NCBI GenBank assembly: GCA_044228285.1
Contig: JBGAVD010000001.1
Span: 62,001-126,000, forward strand
DNA length: 64,000 nt
Origin: JBBATK01 sp044228285
GTDB taxonomy: Bacteria > Bacteroidota > Ignavibacteria > Kapaibacteriales > NICIL-2
Reading direction: 5' to 3'
Below the pieces are notes generated by a model. That model worked only from the letters and a program-made list of their open reading frames with translations. It was not told the DNA's origin and searched no databases. A program made the position numbers and the translations under genes. Below, in pieces: positions 36,814 to 46,538 of the stretch (positions are counted from its first letter, which is position 1; each line of letters opens with the position of its first letter).

Positions 36814-39123
36814 CTAGTGCTGAACTATGAGTGGAGCAACACTGCATTGAGAACCGGAACGCAACACAACGAAGTACATACCTGCATTAAGATGTGATAC
36901 ATCAATGCCAACTTCGCTATTGCTTCCAGGTTTGAGCGTGCGATCAGCAATGATCATAAGCTCGCGTCCCAGATTATCAAACAATGCACAATGAGCATTG
37001 CTCGATTGTAGTGCTTCGATACTCATCACAACCTCTGCATGACCACTCGTTGTTGAAGGGTACACACGCAAAAGAGGTCGCACAAGCTCATCATCTGCTA
37101 CACTGGTTGATGTAACAAAACCGGCGAGCGAAATACTCACGGAAGGTTGAAAGACATCGTTGCTCTCGATAATGAGGCTGGCGGCTTTCTTTGTAGCTAC
37201 CTGTGGCTTGTATTGAACGGTAATATTCATGCGCTCTCCTTGGGCCAGGTTGAGAGAAGAACCGCTCGGAATGACTGGATCTGTACTCACCAAGCTAAAA
37301 CCCTTTGCAATAGATTGAACGGCAACTCGGTTCACCTTTAATCCCGCTGAATTGACTGGCTCAATGCTCACCGTTTTCTGAATGGAGTCGCCCATGGCTA
37401 CTGGACCGAGATCGACAGATTCAACGTTGTCCAGGACCTTGATGTGAGGCATTTCGCCGACTAAGAATTGATGATGTACGCCATTGCCGCAATCTCCTGG
37501 GAAAGCCTGGATGATGGTTCCTTTACTGGAAAGGCTTAACGATGCCGGTCCAAGTTGTGCATTTGTCGCCCACCATGCCAAACCAATGCTTGAAGGGTTG
37601 ACCCATTCGAAGGTATAGCAACCATTACTGAGTTTCAGAGAATCGATGTAGAGAGTTTGGTCTTCTAACGATGATGATTCGCGAGAAGCAACAGTGCTGC
37701 CACTGGCATCTTTAATCGTCCAATAATATCCTTGATTCTGCGCTTGTCTATTCGTTTTGAACTTTACTTCAATATCTGATTCATAGGTTGGAGGAACAGA
37801 ATAGGTAGAGGAGAGCGAATTGAAAAGTGGGTATTCATCGTTGACGTCGTTGGTTTTAACAATGCGACAATCAAACTGGCGAGTGCTTGCAGCAAAGGAC
37901 GCTTTCCAATCTGGAGCTGGTAACGTGATATCCGCTGTGCCCATCATATCGACCTTTCCTTTCCACGTAAATGTCAATGGTACTTCACCACGGACACCAT
38001 ATTCAAAGCTAACGCTAGTAAGAGCAGCTTTCCCGTTGTTGCGAATGCGCACAACTGGGTTTCCGCAGATAGGATTCATGCGGTTGTAGCGCGTTTTGGC
38101 TGTTGCAACATTTGGCGCTAGGATCTCTTCTAAAGAGGCATCATTGGTGAAGTTAGGTTGCTTAGCATACATGACTTGCGCTGCAACATTGTATCCTCCG
38201 TCACAGAGGGTGTCGACAACGAATGGCTGCATCTTGTAATCAACTCGAGTTGAATCGCCTTTCGTTACAAAACTGCTGATATCCCAATCCCAAGTAGGAA
38301 CGATGTCTCCCGGACACCAACCGGCACGTGGATAAACCCAGGTGCCATCTTGAGGATACAAAGGATTTGCACCACAGTCGCTTCTCCACAAATGCTGTGT
38401 GAAACGCTCTGTGCCATTGATATTAACGTGGTGCGTCTTATCGATAAACTCCGCTACTGCTTGATTGCCATATCCACCATGGCCGGTTGTAGTAATCTTC
38501 AACTTTGAAAACTGCGCACTATCAGGTGCCTTGAACTTCAAGTTCAACAAGTGGTCATCAATTGGTCTCTTCGGATTACCATAGGTGAAATAACCTCGAA
38601 CAAGATAGTCAAGGCCAAACACTTGATACGGTGGAACACCTTCAATAGCCTCGAGCCAGACGGTGAAGGCAGCACTAGAGGTCCATCCATCATAGCTCAC
38701 ACTAAAGGTGGTGCTATCCTTCATCAAGAATGCATAGTCAGTAACATCCCACCACCAGGTGTAATTGGTTGAACTTGGTTGACTACCCCAATAAGGAGTG
38801 ATGAAGCGCGCAATCTCAATGCGATCAAACAGTGGGTTGCCTTTATCATCAGTCTTTCCCGTTGGAACTTTGATGAAGTAGGTGTTCGTGTAATCCCACT
38901 CGCCTTTACCTTTTGAACAAGGACACTCTAACTTGACTTTCATGATGATGCGTGCCCACGATTTCGTAGGAATAGAAACTTTTGCATCCATTGTTGTAGG
39001 CTGTCCGGGAAAAGTCACCTTCGTGAGCAATGGAACTAGTGTCGTGTCGCCCTGTGCAGCACGCAAACTCATGCAGCTCACCAAGATGCCCAAAACAACG
39101 AAGAGGAACGAAAAACGCTTCAT
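36814..39123 (-). CDS. peptide-N-glycosidase F-related secreted protein with T9SS sorting domain
   Basis: A 769-residue secreted protein with a signal peptide at about 1-23. Residues about 30-330 carry the PNGase F double beta-sandwich hallmarks. These are KLECPCSKGKGEWDYTN, then GHGGYGNQAVAEF, the Cys/Trp-rich segment WRSDCGANPLYPQDGTW, and RAGWCPGDIVPTWDWDI. The acidic and Trp residues expected near the active site are in those stretches. A lectin-like or beta-sandwich middle region follows, then an ASPM/SPD-2/Hydin-type Ig domain (about 570-680, LAQGERMNITVQYKP). The type A sorting domain ends the protein (HLNAGMYFVVLRSGSQCSVA). The family removes N-glycans from glycoproteins; activity here is inferred. 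It is a single-gene unit. Confidence 0.9.
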   Translation of the reverse strand: MKRFSFLFVVLGILVSCMSLRAAQGDTTLVPLLTKVTFPGQPTTMDAKVSIPTKSWARIIMKVKLECPCSKGKGEWDYTNTYFIKVPTGKTDDKGNPLFDRIEIARFITPYWGSQPSSTNYTWWWDVTDYAFLMKDSTTFSVSYDGWTSSAAFTVWLEAIEGVPPYQVFGLDYLVRGYFTYGNPKRPIDDHLLNLKFKAPDSAQFSKLKITTTGHGGYGNQAVAEFIDKTHHVNINGTERFTQHLWRSDCGANPLYPQDGTWVYPRAGWCPGDIVPTWDWDISSFVTKGDSTRVDYKMQPFVVDTLCDGGYNVAAQVMYAKQPNFTNDASLEEILAPNVATAKTRYNRMNPICGNPVVRIRNNGKAALTSVSFEYGVRGEVPLTFTWKGKVDMMGTADITLPAPDWKASFAASTRQFDCRIVKTNDVNDEYPLFNSLSSTYSVPPTYESDIEVKFKTNRQAQNQGYYWTIKDASGSTVASRESSSLEDQTLYIDSLKLSNGCYTFEWVNPSSIGLAWWATNAQLGPASLSLSSKGTIIQAFPGDCGNGVHHQFLVGEMPHIKVLDNVESVDLGPVAMGDSIQKTVSIEPVNSAGLKVNRVAVQSIAKGFSLVSTDPVIPSGSSLNLAQGERMNITVQYKPQVATKKAASLIIESNDVFQPSVSISLAGFVTSTSVADDELVRPLLRVYPSTTSGHAEVVMSIEALQSSNAHCALFDNLGRELMIIADRTLKPGSNSEVGIDVSHLNAGMYFVVLRSGSQCSVAPLIVQH

Positions 39124-39472
39124 GTATTCTCCAAAAATGGAACGAGGAACTGTGGAATGTATCGATGTTGATAGGAAAGAAAACTACGACAAAAAATGCT
39201 AATAGGAAGGGCACCTGAGTGCGAGAATGTGTGACTTGGAAGACTTTTTATCAACGCGTCGGCGCTGTGCGCCTTGCTTCTTCAATCCCTGATCTGCGAG
39301 CCAATTTCCATGGTACAAACAACGACTTTCTGTTCACTTACCAAGAAGCTCGCATGGTGCATCAACCTGGTTTGACTGCTGAATCACGCGAATCGTAGCT
39401 CCGTGGCAGGCGACAACCCGCCCCCGGCGTTTGGTATGCTCTGTTACCTAAGGAGGTTATGGTTGAGGCAGC
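39124..39472. other. intergenic region, nothing recognised
   Basis: About 350 bp between two minus-strand genes. It includes an AAGGAGG on the plus strand near 39450 followed by a six-codon frame only. Confidence 0.5.
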
Positions 39473-39709
39473 TTAGCGTACTTGCTCAACTCGACGAATC
39501 TGAGGAACGCGATGGATGAGAACTCGTTCGATGCCGGCTCTCAGCGTCATGATCGACATCGGACATTGGGCGCAAGCACCAAGAAAACGTATTTCTGCGG
39601 TACGAGTAGACTCTTCAAAACGCACGAATTCAATGTCGCCGCCATCTACTTGTAATGGCCCGCGACACTCCTCTAAAGCGTTGCGTATTTGTTCGTCGAG
39701 TTCTGTCAT
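39473..39709 (-). CDS. NifU-like C-terminal domain Fe-S scaffold (Nfu)
   Basis: A 78-residue stand-alone Nfu domain. The hallmark is GACAQCPMS, a CxxC that binds a cluster between two monomers. It is preceded by LQVDGGDIEFVRFE and followed by TLRAGIERVLIHRVPQI. It probably carries Fe-S clusters to apo-proteins in the cytoplasm. The Mrp-type ATPase gene upstream on the same strand (136-bp gap) points to a joint Fe-S assembly role. Confidence 0.93.
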   Translation of the reverse strand: MTELDEQIRNALEECRGPLQVDGGDIEFVRFEESTRTAEIRFLGACAQCPMSIMTLRAGIERVLIHRVPQIRRVEQVR

Positions 39710-39844
39710 TCGCTCTGGCTTAAGTCTGCTGCTTGTTGCTACCAGCTACCACATATTCGTCTATCGATGAGAACAGTAAATCAAACACATATCGTTTACT
39801 CGTGGTCTGCACGTGTACTGCTATCTAGACTCTAAACGACCTTG

Positions 39845-40939
39845 TTACAGGGTTATTTGAATGCGTGGAGTATCTGCTCTTCGTGCATTGACAATGCGTG
39901 TTTGGCGCACAACTGCAGCTGCTATGTCTTTTATCGTGTCTGCAATACCAAAGTCTGCATCGGGATTAAGTACTGCTGGCAAGCCTTCATCGCCACCGGA
40001 ACGCAAATTGAGATTGATAGGAATAGAGCCCAGCAGTGGCACGCCAGCCTCGTTCGCAACCTTTGCTCCGCCACCCTCACCAAAAATGTAGTACTTTTTA
40101 TCTGGAGCGTCTGGGGGAATGAAGTAACTCATGTTCTCGACCACACCTAGAACTTCTACTTGTACTTTGTTAAACATCGAGATGCTACGTCGCACATCCG
40201 CAAGTGCAATTTCTTGAGGCGTAGTTACTATCACCGCACCTGTCAATGGAATCTGCTGAGTAAGAGTTAACTGTATATCGCCGGTGCCAGGCGGTAAGTC
40301 GAAGACCAAGAAGTCTAAGGGAGCCCAGTCGATTTGATCGACCAGGGTTTTGAAGTAGCCTGCGAGCATTGGACCGCGAAGAATTGCTGCTTGATCGCGT
40401 TGCATCACGAAGCCGATCGATGCGATCTGGATTCCGTACTGTACATTGGGTTGTCCGAGGATAGTACCGTCCTCACGCTTTTCTGCGCGCATGCTCGCGT
40501 CTTTCAGACCAAACATGGTGGGTGCACTTGGACCATAAATGTCCGCATCGAGTAAACCAACGCGAGCGCCGCCCAATGACAACGCACAGGCGAGATTTGC
40601 TGCTACGGTCGATTTGCCAACGCCACCTTTGCCAGATGCCACAGCTATTAGATTCTTCACTTGTGGTAGCACTTGTGAGTTTCCAGGCCGTTGTACCTCT
40701 TTTTCGATTGCAGAAACAGTGCACTCTAAACTTGGATCAACCGAGCGCACGGCAGCTTTGATCGAGGTATCGAGCTTCTGCGCCATCCAATACACTGGTT
40801 GTACAAGTTCAACAAAACACTCTACCGTGGATCCCTTGATTTGCAAGTCAACTATGCTCTTTAGTTCGCCTAAACTGCGATCCAAATCAGGATCACGAAC
40901 GTTTTCAATTGCGGTGCGTACTTGTTCGATGAGACTCAT
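39845..40939 (-). CDS. Mrp/ApbC family iron-sulfur carrier ATPase
   Basis: A 364-residue P-loop protein. Residues 1-85 are a MIP18/DUF59-like domain (VRDPDLDRSLGELKSIVDLQ). The deviant Walker A GKGGVGKS is at 103-110, then LLDADIYGPSAPTMFGL and the switch-like FDLPPGTGDIQLTLTQ. In many Mrp proteins a CxxC follows VVENMSYF and bridges a cluster; here the sequence is IPPDAPDKKYYIFGEGGG, with no Cys. ATP-dependent Fe-S carrier activity is known for the family, so loss of the cluster ligands is notable. The Nfu gene lies next downstream. The start at 40939 is well placed for the family. Confidence 0.93.
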   Translation of the reverse strand: MSLIEQVRTAIENVRDPDLDRSLGELKSIVDLQIKGSTVECFVELVQPVYWMAQKLDTSIKAAVRSVDPSLECTVSAIEKEVQRPGNSQVLPQVKNLIAVASGKGGVGKSTVAANLACALSLGGARVGLLDADIYGPSAPTMFGLKDASMRAEKREDGTILGQPNVQYGIQIASIGFVMQRDQAAILRGPMLAGYFKTLVDQIDWAPLDFLVFDLPPGTGDIQLTLTQQIPLTGAVIVTTPQEIALADVRRSISMFNKVQVEVLGVVENMSYFIPPDAPDKKYYIFGEGGGAKVANEAGVPLLGSIPINLNLRSGGDEGLPAVLNPDADFGIADTIKDIAAAVVRQTRIVNARRADTPRIQITL

Positions 40940-41304
40940 ATTCGCTTCAGTGTGTAAAGGAGTGAAAGTGCAATACAGCCTACAAAACTAGTGAAAGTGG
41001 GGGCTCCAACCGCTCTCTATTTGGACTTCATGCGGATGTTCAACGACATCTCTGTCGGGCTGGGACCGCAGGTTGCTAAGCATCGGCAAATCTCAACAGA
41101 TGCTTCTCCATTCCATCAATCTCTGCCTTTAACGGATATCAGGACAAACTTTGGGCAATACGGTGTGCTGCACTCTGAATTTGCGTTTTTCGAGCGCCTT
41201 CCAACTCTTTGCGTGTTGCAACTGAACAGTGCAACACGACATAAAAAAAGCGCACCGCGAAGCGGTGCGCTTAACAAAAAGTGACTTGAACGATCAATCA
41301 GAAC
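40940..41304. other. intergenic region with terminator
   Basis: About 365 bp between two minus-strand genes. Apart from the terminator near its end, nothing was recognised; a plus-strand frame at 40991-41284 has no motif. Confidence 0.5.
41243..41272 (-). terminator. terminator of the T9SS protein gene at 41305
   Basis: An 11-bp perfect stem (AAGCGCACCGC/GCGGTGCGCTT, loop GAA) is followed on the minus strand by seven T (41243-41249), 33 bp past the stop at 41305. Confidence 0.9.
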
Positions 41305-43344
41305 TTAGTGGCGAACAATGACCGGTTTGGTTTGTGAAACGCCATTGATTGATACGGTAAGATAGTAGCTACCTGTAGGCAAGTTGCTAGTGTTGAACGT
41401 GAAAGCGTGAACACCTGCATCTACTGTGCTAGTAAAGACAGTTGCGACCTTCTCGCCCAAAATGTTGCTGATGCTTGCAGTCACAGTGCCAGGAGCAGTT
41501 GTGGTGTAGCCTAACTCAACTTCATTGTTTGCTGGGTTTGGTGTTGGTGCTGAGACTTGAACGCTACTGTTGGTGTAGGTAGCTTCATCTTCAACAGAAG
41601 ATACAACTACTATACCATAGTAAACATTGCTCCACAGGTTGTAGATGCGTTGCATGTACTCGGCCTGCTGCTTTTTGTAGAGACCAGAAGCTTCGCTTGT
41701 ACCAGTCCATTTCGATTTGTCTACTGCTCTTGAAGATATGAGTGGTACAGCAGACAACGAAGGAACAGTGCGAGGCATGTGCGTGCCGATATCGTAAACC
41801 TTATCGTTGGTGACATTAATACGATCATTCCAATCGCTTGAGCTCAATTGACGGGTTGTAATGAATATATCAGTGTTGAACACAGAGTCGACAGTTGCTT
41901 CACTGATTTCTCCCGTTGTTTGATCTTGATCCATCACGGTTTGAGCAGGTGACAAGATACTTGGAGCCATATCGGTGTTATAGTCGATCCACTTCACTAC
42001 TAGGCTATTGCCATCAGCAGTGCGAGCAACTTCAATCTCGTTACCAAGTGGATTAAGTATGCGGTATGCTTTCAGGGTCGAGTATCCGTTAGCTGAGTTA
42101 ACCGAGTCGTTGGAAACAAAAACCGTTGGCACATCAGCGAGCGAAGCGACTGGACGCATCGTCCATGAGCCATTAACGTTTTCAGCTTCTACGATATCAA
42201 TTGCTTGGAGGGCGTCCGCATCATCGAACAAAGCTACGCGCAAGAAATAAGAGTAGCGGTTCTCATCGGTCACGATGAACGCGTCTTGCTGATAGGCTTG
42301 GATTGGTTGTGCTGTTTTCATCGAGCGGGATGTAGCATAGTCAGCATACAATGTTGCTGGCATTTTCGCGAAGTCTGACCATGTCTTGCCAAGATCTGTT
42401 GACTTCGAAACGCCGATGACACGTGAGGTCTCATCATCTGTGAAGATGGAGTTGACTGCTGCATAGCAAGCGCCTGAAGCATCAGCATCGCAGTACATTG
42501 GACCATTGAATGATCTTCTTGTGTCTGGCGCTGCTCTAAACTGTGAGTTGTTCCACGTTGTTGGAATGCTTGACTGCGCGTCTTCTGTAGAAGCTGCATA
42601 AACAAAGGCACCATACTGACCGTATTGAGCTGACTCATCTGGTGGATCCAGTACACCTGCGTGCACAAAACCTTCAACAGAAGAATTCCAGAAGCTCACC
42701 AATCCACCTGCACCGAAGTTGTAGCCTGCACCATTGCCGCGCTCTGGTCCATTCAATGGGAATGGATCAGCAGCTGCAGAGCTGGTTTTGAGGTAAAATG
42801 TTGGTGAGGTATAACGGTATTGACTAGACTGTGGGTACTGACGCACCATAGCCATAAAATTCAAACCGTCTGTGGTTGTTGCATTGTTAGGGTTCATCAC
42901 TGCCAGTTGAGGCATACCGCTGTAATCAACAGTCGATGTGGTGATGAGCTTGAATGAAGAGGAGAATGACTTGAAAGATGTTGCAGATTGGAACAACTTC
43001 AAGTTTACACCGATGTTGTTTTGAGCATCAGATGTTTGCTCGTTGTAAATCAGATACAAGAGCTTGGTCGACTTGTCATAGACCATAGGAACGGTAGCTG
43101 GCATAAAATAGCCGAATACCGGATTGAAGAAGTTCAAAGCTCCAAGAGCGGTGAAGGCTTGTGTGTTGTTGCCCTTTTCTGGAGCAGTCATTGGCTGCTT
43201 CTGCTCAGGAAGCAGGGGAGTGAGACGTTGTCCCAAATCAGGCGTCTTGTAGTTGAGCCCAAAACGGAGAACGTTCTGATGATTCTGAGCGACTGCTGCG
43301 ACTGACAGCAAGCACAGAAACGAAGAGAGGAGCGTTTTTTTCAT
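41305..43344 (-). CDS. large secreted protein with T9SS type A sorting domain, sialidase-like pattern
   Basis: A 679-residue product starting at the ATG that opens the signal peptide KKTLLSSFLCLLSVAAVAQ. The middle (about 60-560) is a run of beta-strand repeats with sialidase-like turns, as in SKSTDLGKTWSDF, ATTDGLNFMAMVRQY and SPTFYLKTSS. That suggests a beta-propeller, but a full BNR set and catalytic residues are not evident. The last 80 residues are a type A sorting domain (PTPNPANNEVELGY, then GTVTASISNILGEKVAT and NLPTGSYYLTVSINGV). It is exported across the outer membrane and probably surface-bound or released. Function unknown. It has its own terminator. Confidence 0.85.
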   Translation of the reverse strand: MKKTLLSSFLCLLSVAAVAQNHQNVLRFGLNYKTPDLGQRLTPLLPEQKQPMTAPEKGNNTQAFTALGALNFFNPVFGYFMPATVPMVYDKSTKLLYLIYNEQTSDAQNNIGVNLKLFQSATSFKSFSSSFKLITTSTVDYSGMPQLAVMNPNNATTTDGLNFMAMVRQYPQSSQYRYTSPTFYLKTSSAAADPFPLNGPERGNGAGYNFGAGGLVSFWNSSVEGFVHAGVLDPPDESAQYGQYGAFVYAASTEDAQSSIPTTWNNSQFRAAPDTRRSFNGPMYCDADASGACYAAVNSIFTDDETSRVIGVSKSTDLGKTWSDFAKMPATLYADYATSRSMKTAQPIQAYQQDAFIVTDENRYSYFLRVALFDDADALQAIDIVEAENVNGSWTMRPVASLADVPTVFVSNDSVNSANGYSTLKAYRILNPLGNEIEVARTADGNSLVVKWIDYNTDMAPSILSPAQTVMDQDQTTGEISEATVDSVFNTDIFITTRQLSSSDWNDRINVTNDKVYDIGTHMPRTVPSLSAVPLISSRAVDKSKWTGTSEASGLYKKQQAEYMQRIYNLWSNVYYGIVVVSSVEDEATYTNSSVQVSAPTPNPANNEVELGYTTTAPGTVTASISNILGEKVATVFTSTVDAGVHAFTFNTSNLPTGSYYLTVSINGVSQTKPVIVRH

Positions 43345-43753
43345 AAAGCACCTAGAGTGAATAAAATGTTGAATTGATTGCATGTGATGTCCGACATTGA
43401 CAACTGAAATCCAGCACTCTAGAAAGCGTAAACGGACAAGAATGCTGTGAAAATCTGTCTGAAGTGCTCTACCCGCCAGGAGCTCTCCCTAAAACAGGAG
43501 CTCTCCCTAAAATATACCCTTGCCCCATCCTTTGTTTCAGAGCTACTTTCAGCGATCGCGCCAATAGGAAGTTGCGAACAACTTCACCACAAGCTCCTCC
43601 TGAGTTAGACCCATGAATTCATAGAGAGGTGAAAGGTGGATTTGGTTACAATCGGCAAATGCCGACGAGCCAAGACCCAATGAGACTGACACGCAAAATA
43701 CTACCCAAAGCCCTTCCGATGATAACTTTTAGCGTCAAAAGACCCTTGAAAAG
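43345..43753. other. intergenic region with 18-bp direct repeat
   Basis: About 410 bp. AGGAGCTCTCCCTAAAA occurs at 43478-43494 and again at 43496-43512, a tandem pair with an 18-bp period. No gene recognised. Confidence 0.55.
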
Positions 43754-46261
43754 TTAGTGTCGGATTCTGATCACCTGAGTTTCTTGGACTGCTGCCCGAC
43801 GAACCCGCAACAGGTAGTGTCCTTCCTCCAAAGACTGTACACTGAGCTGCGTATCTAGCGAATAGGCAGCGCTCGAACCAGGTGTTTGAGCGGCAGTAGT
43901 CGAAAGTACTTTAGCCTCGCGCAACTGCCCCAACATATCAAACAACTCGATTTCAATGCTTTCGTTACCGTTTTTAACGATCATTGGGATGTTAATCTCC
44001 GATCCAGCCGGGTTTGGATAGGCAGGAAAAATGTAGAGTCCAACCGTTCCAATTTGTAAGGTCGTTGATCGGATAGGTACGTTACAGCGGGTATTTCCAT
44101 TGAAGTTGTTTGCTGTGCCCACGGATTCAAGGAAGAGTATTCTCCGACAATAGTCACCCAAGATCATAGTGTCGCGCTGTAAGGCAATCTCGGAAGGACG
44201 ATAGCACACCAACAATCCGCGTTCCTCTCCTGGTGGAATGCGCAAACGCAATTGTGCCTGAGGCACCGAGAACTCCTGATTTCTTAGAAGATGTGCTTTC
44301 GAGATATCCAAGGTGTCTACTCCCACATTCCGAATGACCAGTGAATCACATGTCATGAGATCCGCGTTCGTAGTGTCGATGATCATCTTGCCCCCAAGTC
44401 TGCCCACAATGAACATGGGATTTGGATCCACACTAACGGTCATTGTATCGGATTGCCACACACAGCCAAAACTGTCGCGAACCATCACCGAATATGTTCC
44501 TGCTTGGAGTACGCGGATTGCACGTCCTTGTTCTCCGGTGGACCAGGTATAGGAACTAAAGCCTTCTTGCGCAATGAGCAACAATGAATCACCTTCACAG
44601 AACTTGGGCACGCCGTTACTACTTATCGTGGGCTTGATCTTCAGACCACCACTTATACGTATGGAGTCTGTGCTCTTGCAGCCTGTGGGTGATACGAGTT
44701 GTACTGTGTAGCTTCCAGCCTGACGAACAACAATGCTGTCACTGCTTTCTCCGGTCGACCAGAGTATAGATGTAAAGTTTCCTTGTACGCGCAAGACGAT
44801 ACTGTCCTGATAACAGAGGTGATTGTTTGCTCGAGATGAGCTAAGATTGGAAGTCGGCTTTGCTTGAACGCTTACTTTGACTGATGCGGTCGTGAGCGGG
44901 CAACTAGCCGGTTTGGATACGCGCAACCAGTACTCGCCACTGCTTCGTACGGTAAGATACTGAGCCACGACTCCGTTCGACCACACATACTGGTTGTATC
45001 CGTCCGGTCCTTTGAGGATAACAGAATCACCCTCGCAAAACACTGTATCGCCAAGAACTTCAATGGGTGGCGCTTCAGCAGGCTTTAGGGTTCGGTAGAT
45101 GCCATCGCCGACAACAAATCCAGTCGTGTCATCAAGAAAAAAGAGGTCGTCAAAGTGACTTCCTTCTATCAAGCCACAGTTATAGTTTGTCCAGGTCTGA
45201 CCTCGGTCGGAACTCCGCATGACATGTCGGTTGAATCCTGCAGCCCATGCCACTGAGTCGCTCAGCATGAAGGTTCCAAACATAGGAGCGCCAGTTGACC
45301 TAGTGGTCCAGCTTGCACCTAAATCTGTAGAAAATCGAATATCTCCAATCTCAGTGCCGCCACCTGAACATTCGTCACCAGCGGTAGCGACACAGAAACT
45401 CGTGTTCACAAGCTTCAAGTTCTCTTGCCAATAGGCTGGACCTGTGATCGAAAATCGCTGCCAGGTATATCCGCCGTCAAGGGATCTCCAAAGTAGTCCG
45501 CTACTCGATGCATAACAGGTGCCTGTGTTACTGAGCATCTTTACATGCGACAATCCAGAGTTAGGATAATCAGCCGTGCTAGCCTTCCAAGTTGCACCAC
45601 CATCGTTCGTTCGAAAGAAGAGTTGCCGATCGTTTGCGCAACCACCGCCAACGACACAGCCATTCCATTCGTCGATAAAGTTGCAGCCCCAAATACCGGC
45701 TCGAACTGGGTTTCCTGCAAAATCACGAATAACCGGAGTAATTTCGGTCCAGGTAATTCCTCCGTCGATTGACTTATAAACACCACCTCTGTTTGCATCC
45801 ACTTGTTGCGTTCCTGAGCAATAGCCTACTTTCTCATTCACGAAAATGATGCTCTCCAGTTGAGGAGCATTCGGAATGATTGCACCTTTCCAAGTCTGAC
45901 CGCCATCGGTAGTGCGCAAGACATAACTCTGCCCATTTTGCGGAGCACTGCGACCGCAGACCCAGCCAAGCTTTGGGTTTGATGCAAGAAAGTGGATGCC
46001 TAAGTAGTATCCGCTGTCGAAAGGAAAGTCGAGTCGCACCTGACGCCAATTCCAGCTCTTCCACTGGGCATTCGAGTTCATGCTTGTGACAACCACGAGA
46101 AGAAGGAGCGCAATGAAGCGGAGACTGGTGCTTAACAAGCGACCGGTCTGTTGAGATCGACTTTGATGAGTCCTATCCGCACTTACTGCCACGCATCCTG
46201 ATGATTCAGTTTGACAATGGCTCTGAAGAGCCTTGATTTGAATGTGTAGAGTTGGGATCAT
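43754..46261 (-). CDS. YCF48/BNR-repeat secreted protein with T9SS type A sorting domain
   Basis: An open frame of 835 codons. A signal-like segment (LRFIALLLLVVVTSMNSNAQ) lies at about 48-67, so a later TTG near residue 43 may be the true start. The N-terminal half is a photosynthesis-assembly-factor-like beta-propeller with repeated T-DGG-TW turns: RTTDGGQTWKGA, KSIDGGITWTEI, RTNDGGATWKAS and RSLDGGYTWQRF. The second half has three PKD/SprB-like repeats, each ending like SYTVQLVSPTGCKSTDSI. The C-terminal sorting domain has AYPNPAGSEINIPM, then EIELFDMLGQLREAK and LEEGHYLLRVRR. Such proteins are large surface adhesin-like cargo; binding partner unknown. Confidence 0.88.
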   Translation of the reverse strand: MIPTLHIQIKALQSHCQTESSGCVAVSADRTHQSRSQQTGRLLSTSLRFIALLLLVVVTSMNSNAQWKSWNWRQVRLDFPFDSGYYLGIHFLASNPKLGWVCGRSAPQNGQSYVLRTTDGGQTWKGAIIPNAPQLESIIFVNEKVGYCSGTQQVDANRGGVYKSIDGGITWTEITPVIRDFAGNPVRAGIWGCNFIDEWNGCVVGGGCANDRQLFFRTNDGGATWKASTADYPNSGLSHVKMLSNTGTCYASSSGLLWRSLDGGYTWQRFSITGPAYWQENLKLVNTSFCVATAGDECSGGGTEIGDIRFSTDLGASWTTRSTGAPMFGTFMLSDSVAWAAGFNRHVMRSSDRGQTWTNYNCGLIEGSHFDDLFFLDDTTGFVVGDGIYRTLKPAEAPPIEVLGDTVFCEGDSVILKGPDGYNQYVWSNGVVAQYLTVRSSGEYWLRVSKPASCPLTTASVKVSVQAKPTSNLSSSRANNHLCYQDSIVLRVQGNFTSILWSTGESSDSIVVRQAGSYTVQLVSPTGCKSTDSIRISGGLKIKPTISSNGVPKFCEGDSLLLIAQEGFSSYTWSTGEQGRAIRVLQAGTYSVMVRDSFGCVWQSDTMTVSVDPNPMFIVGRLGGKMIIDTTNADLMTCDSLVIRNVGVDTLDISKAHLLRNQEFSVPQAQLRLRIPPGEERGLLVCYRPSEIALQRDTMILGDYCRRILFLESVGTANNFNGNTRCNVPIRSTTLQIGTVGLYIFPAYPNPAGSEINIPMIVKNGNESIEIELFDMLGQLREAKVLSTTAAQTPGSSAAYSLDTQLSVQSLEEGHYLLRVRRAAVQETQVIRIRH

Positions 46262-46538
46262 TGCTGCTTGTTTTTCTTGAATGCTTGTGCTTGACCGCTA
46301 TCGTGACTGTACGGCATGAGGCCATGGGCATGTCGACCTCAGTACCGCTACCAGGCCTTTGTTCTTTTTGCGCTGGCCAGTGTGAGCACGTGTCGCACTA
46401 TATCGATGCTCTGCAATTTTCGCTATACTTCTATTCTGACTTTGGCATGAGTCACGAGAGTGCATAGCCTGAATTCAATGAGGTGTAGAATGTTGGCAAA
46501 ATACACTTGAGCGATTGTCGATCAGGATCAATTTGCGC

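Noticed and set aside
39440..39475. Strong AAGGAGG followed by ATG on the plus strand
   Set aside because: The frame ends after five codons (MVEAA) and nothing downstream continues it; probably chance.
41305..43344. Assignment as a sialidase
   Set aside because: Only isolated S-DLGKTW-like turns are visible; the Asp-box set and the catalytic Arg triad or Tyr/Glu could not be identified.
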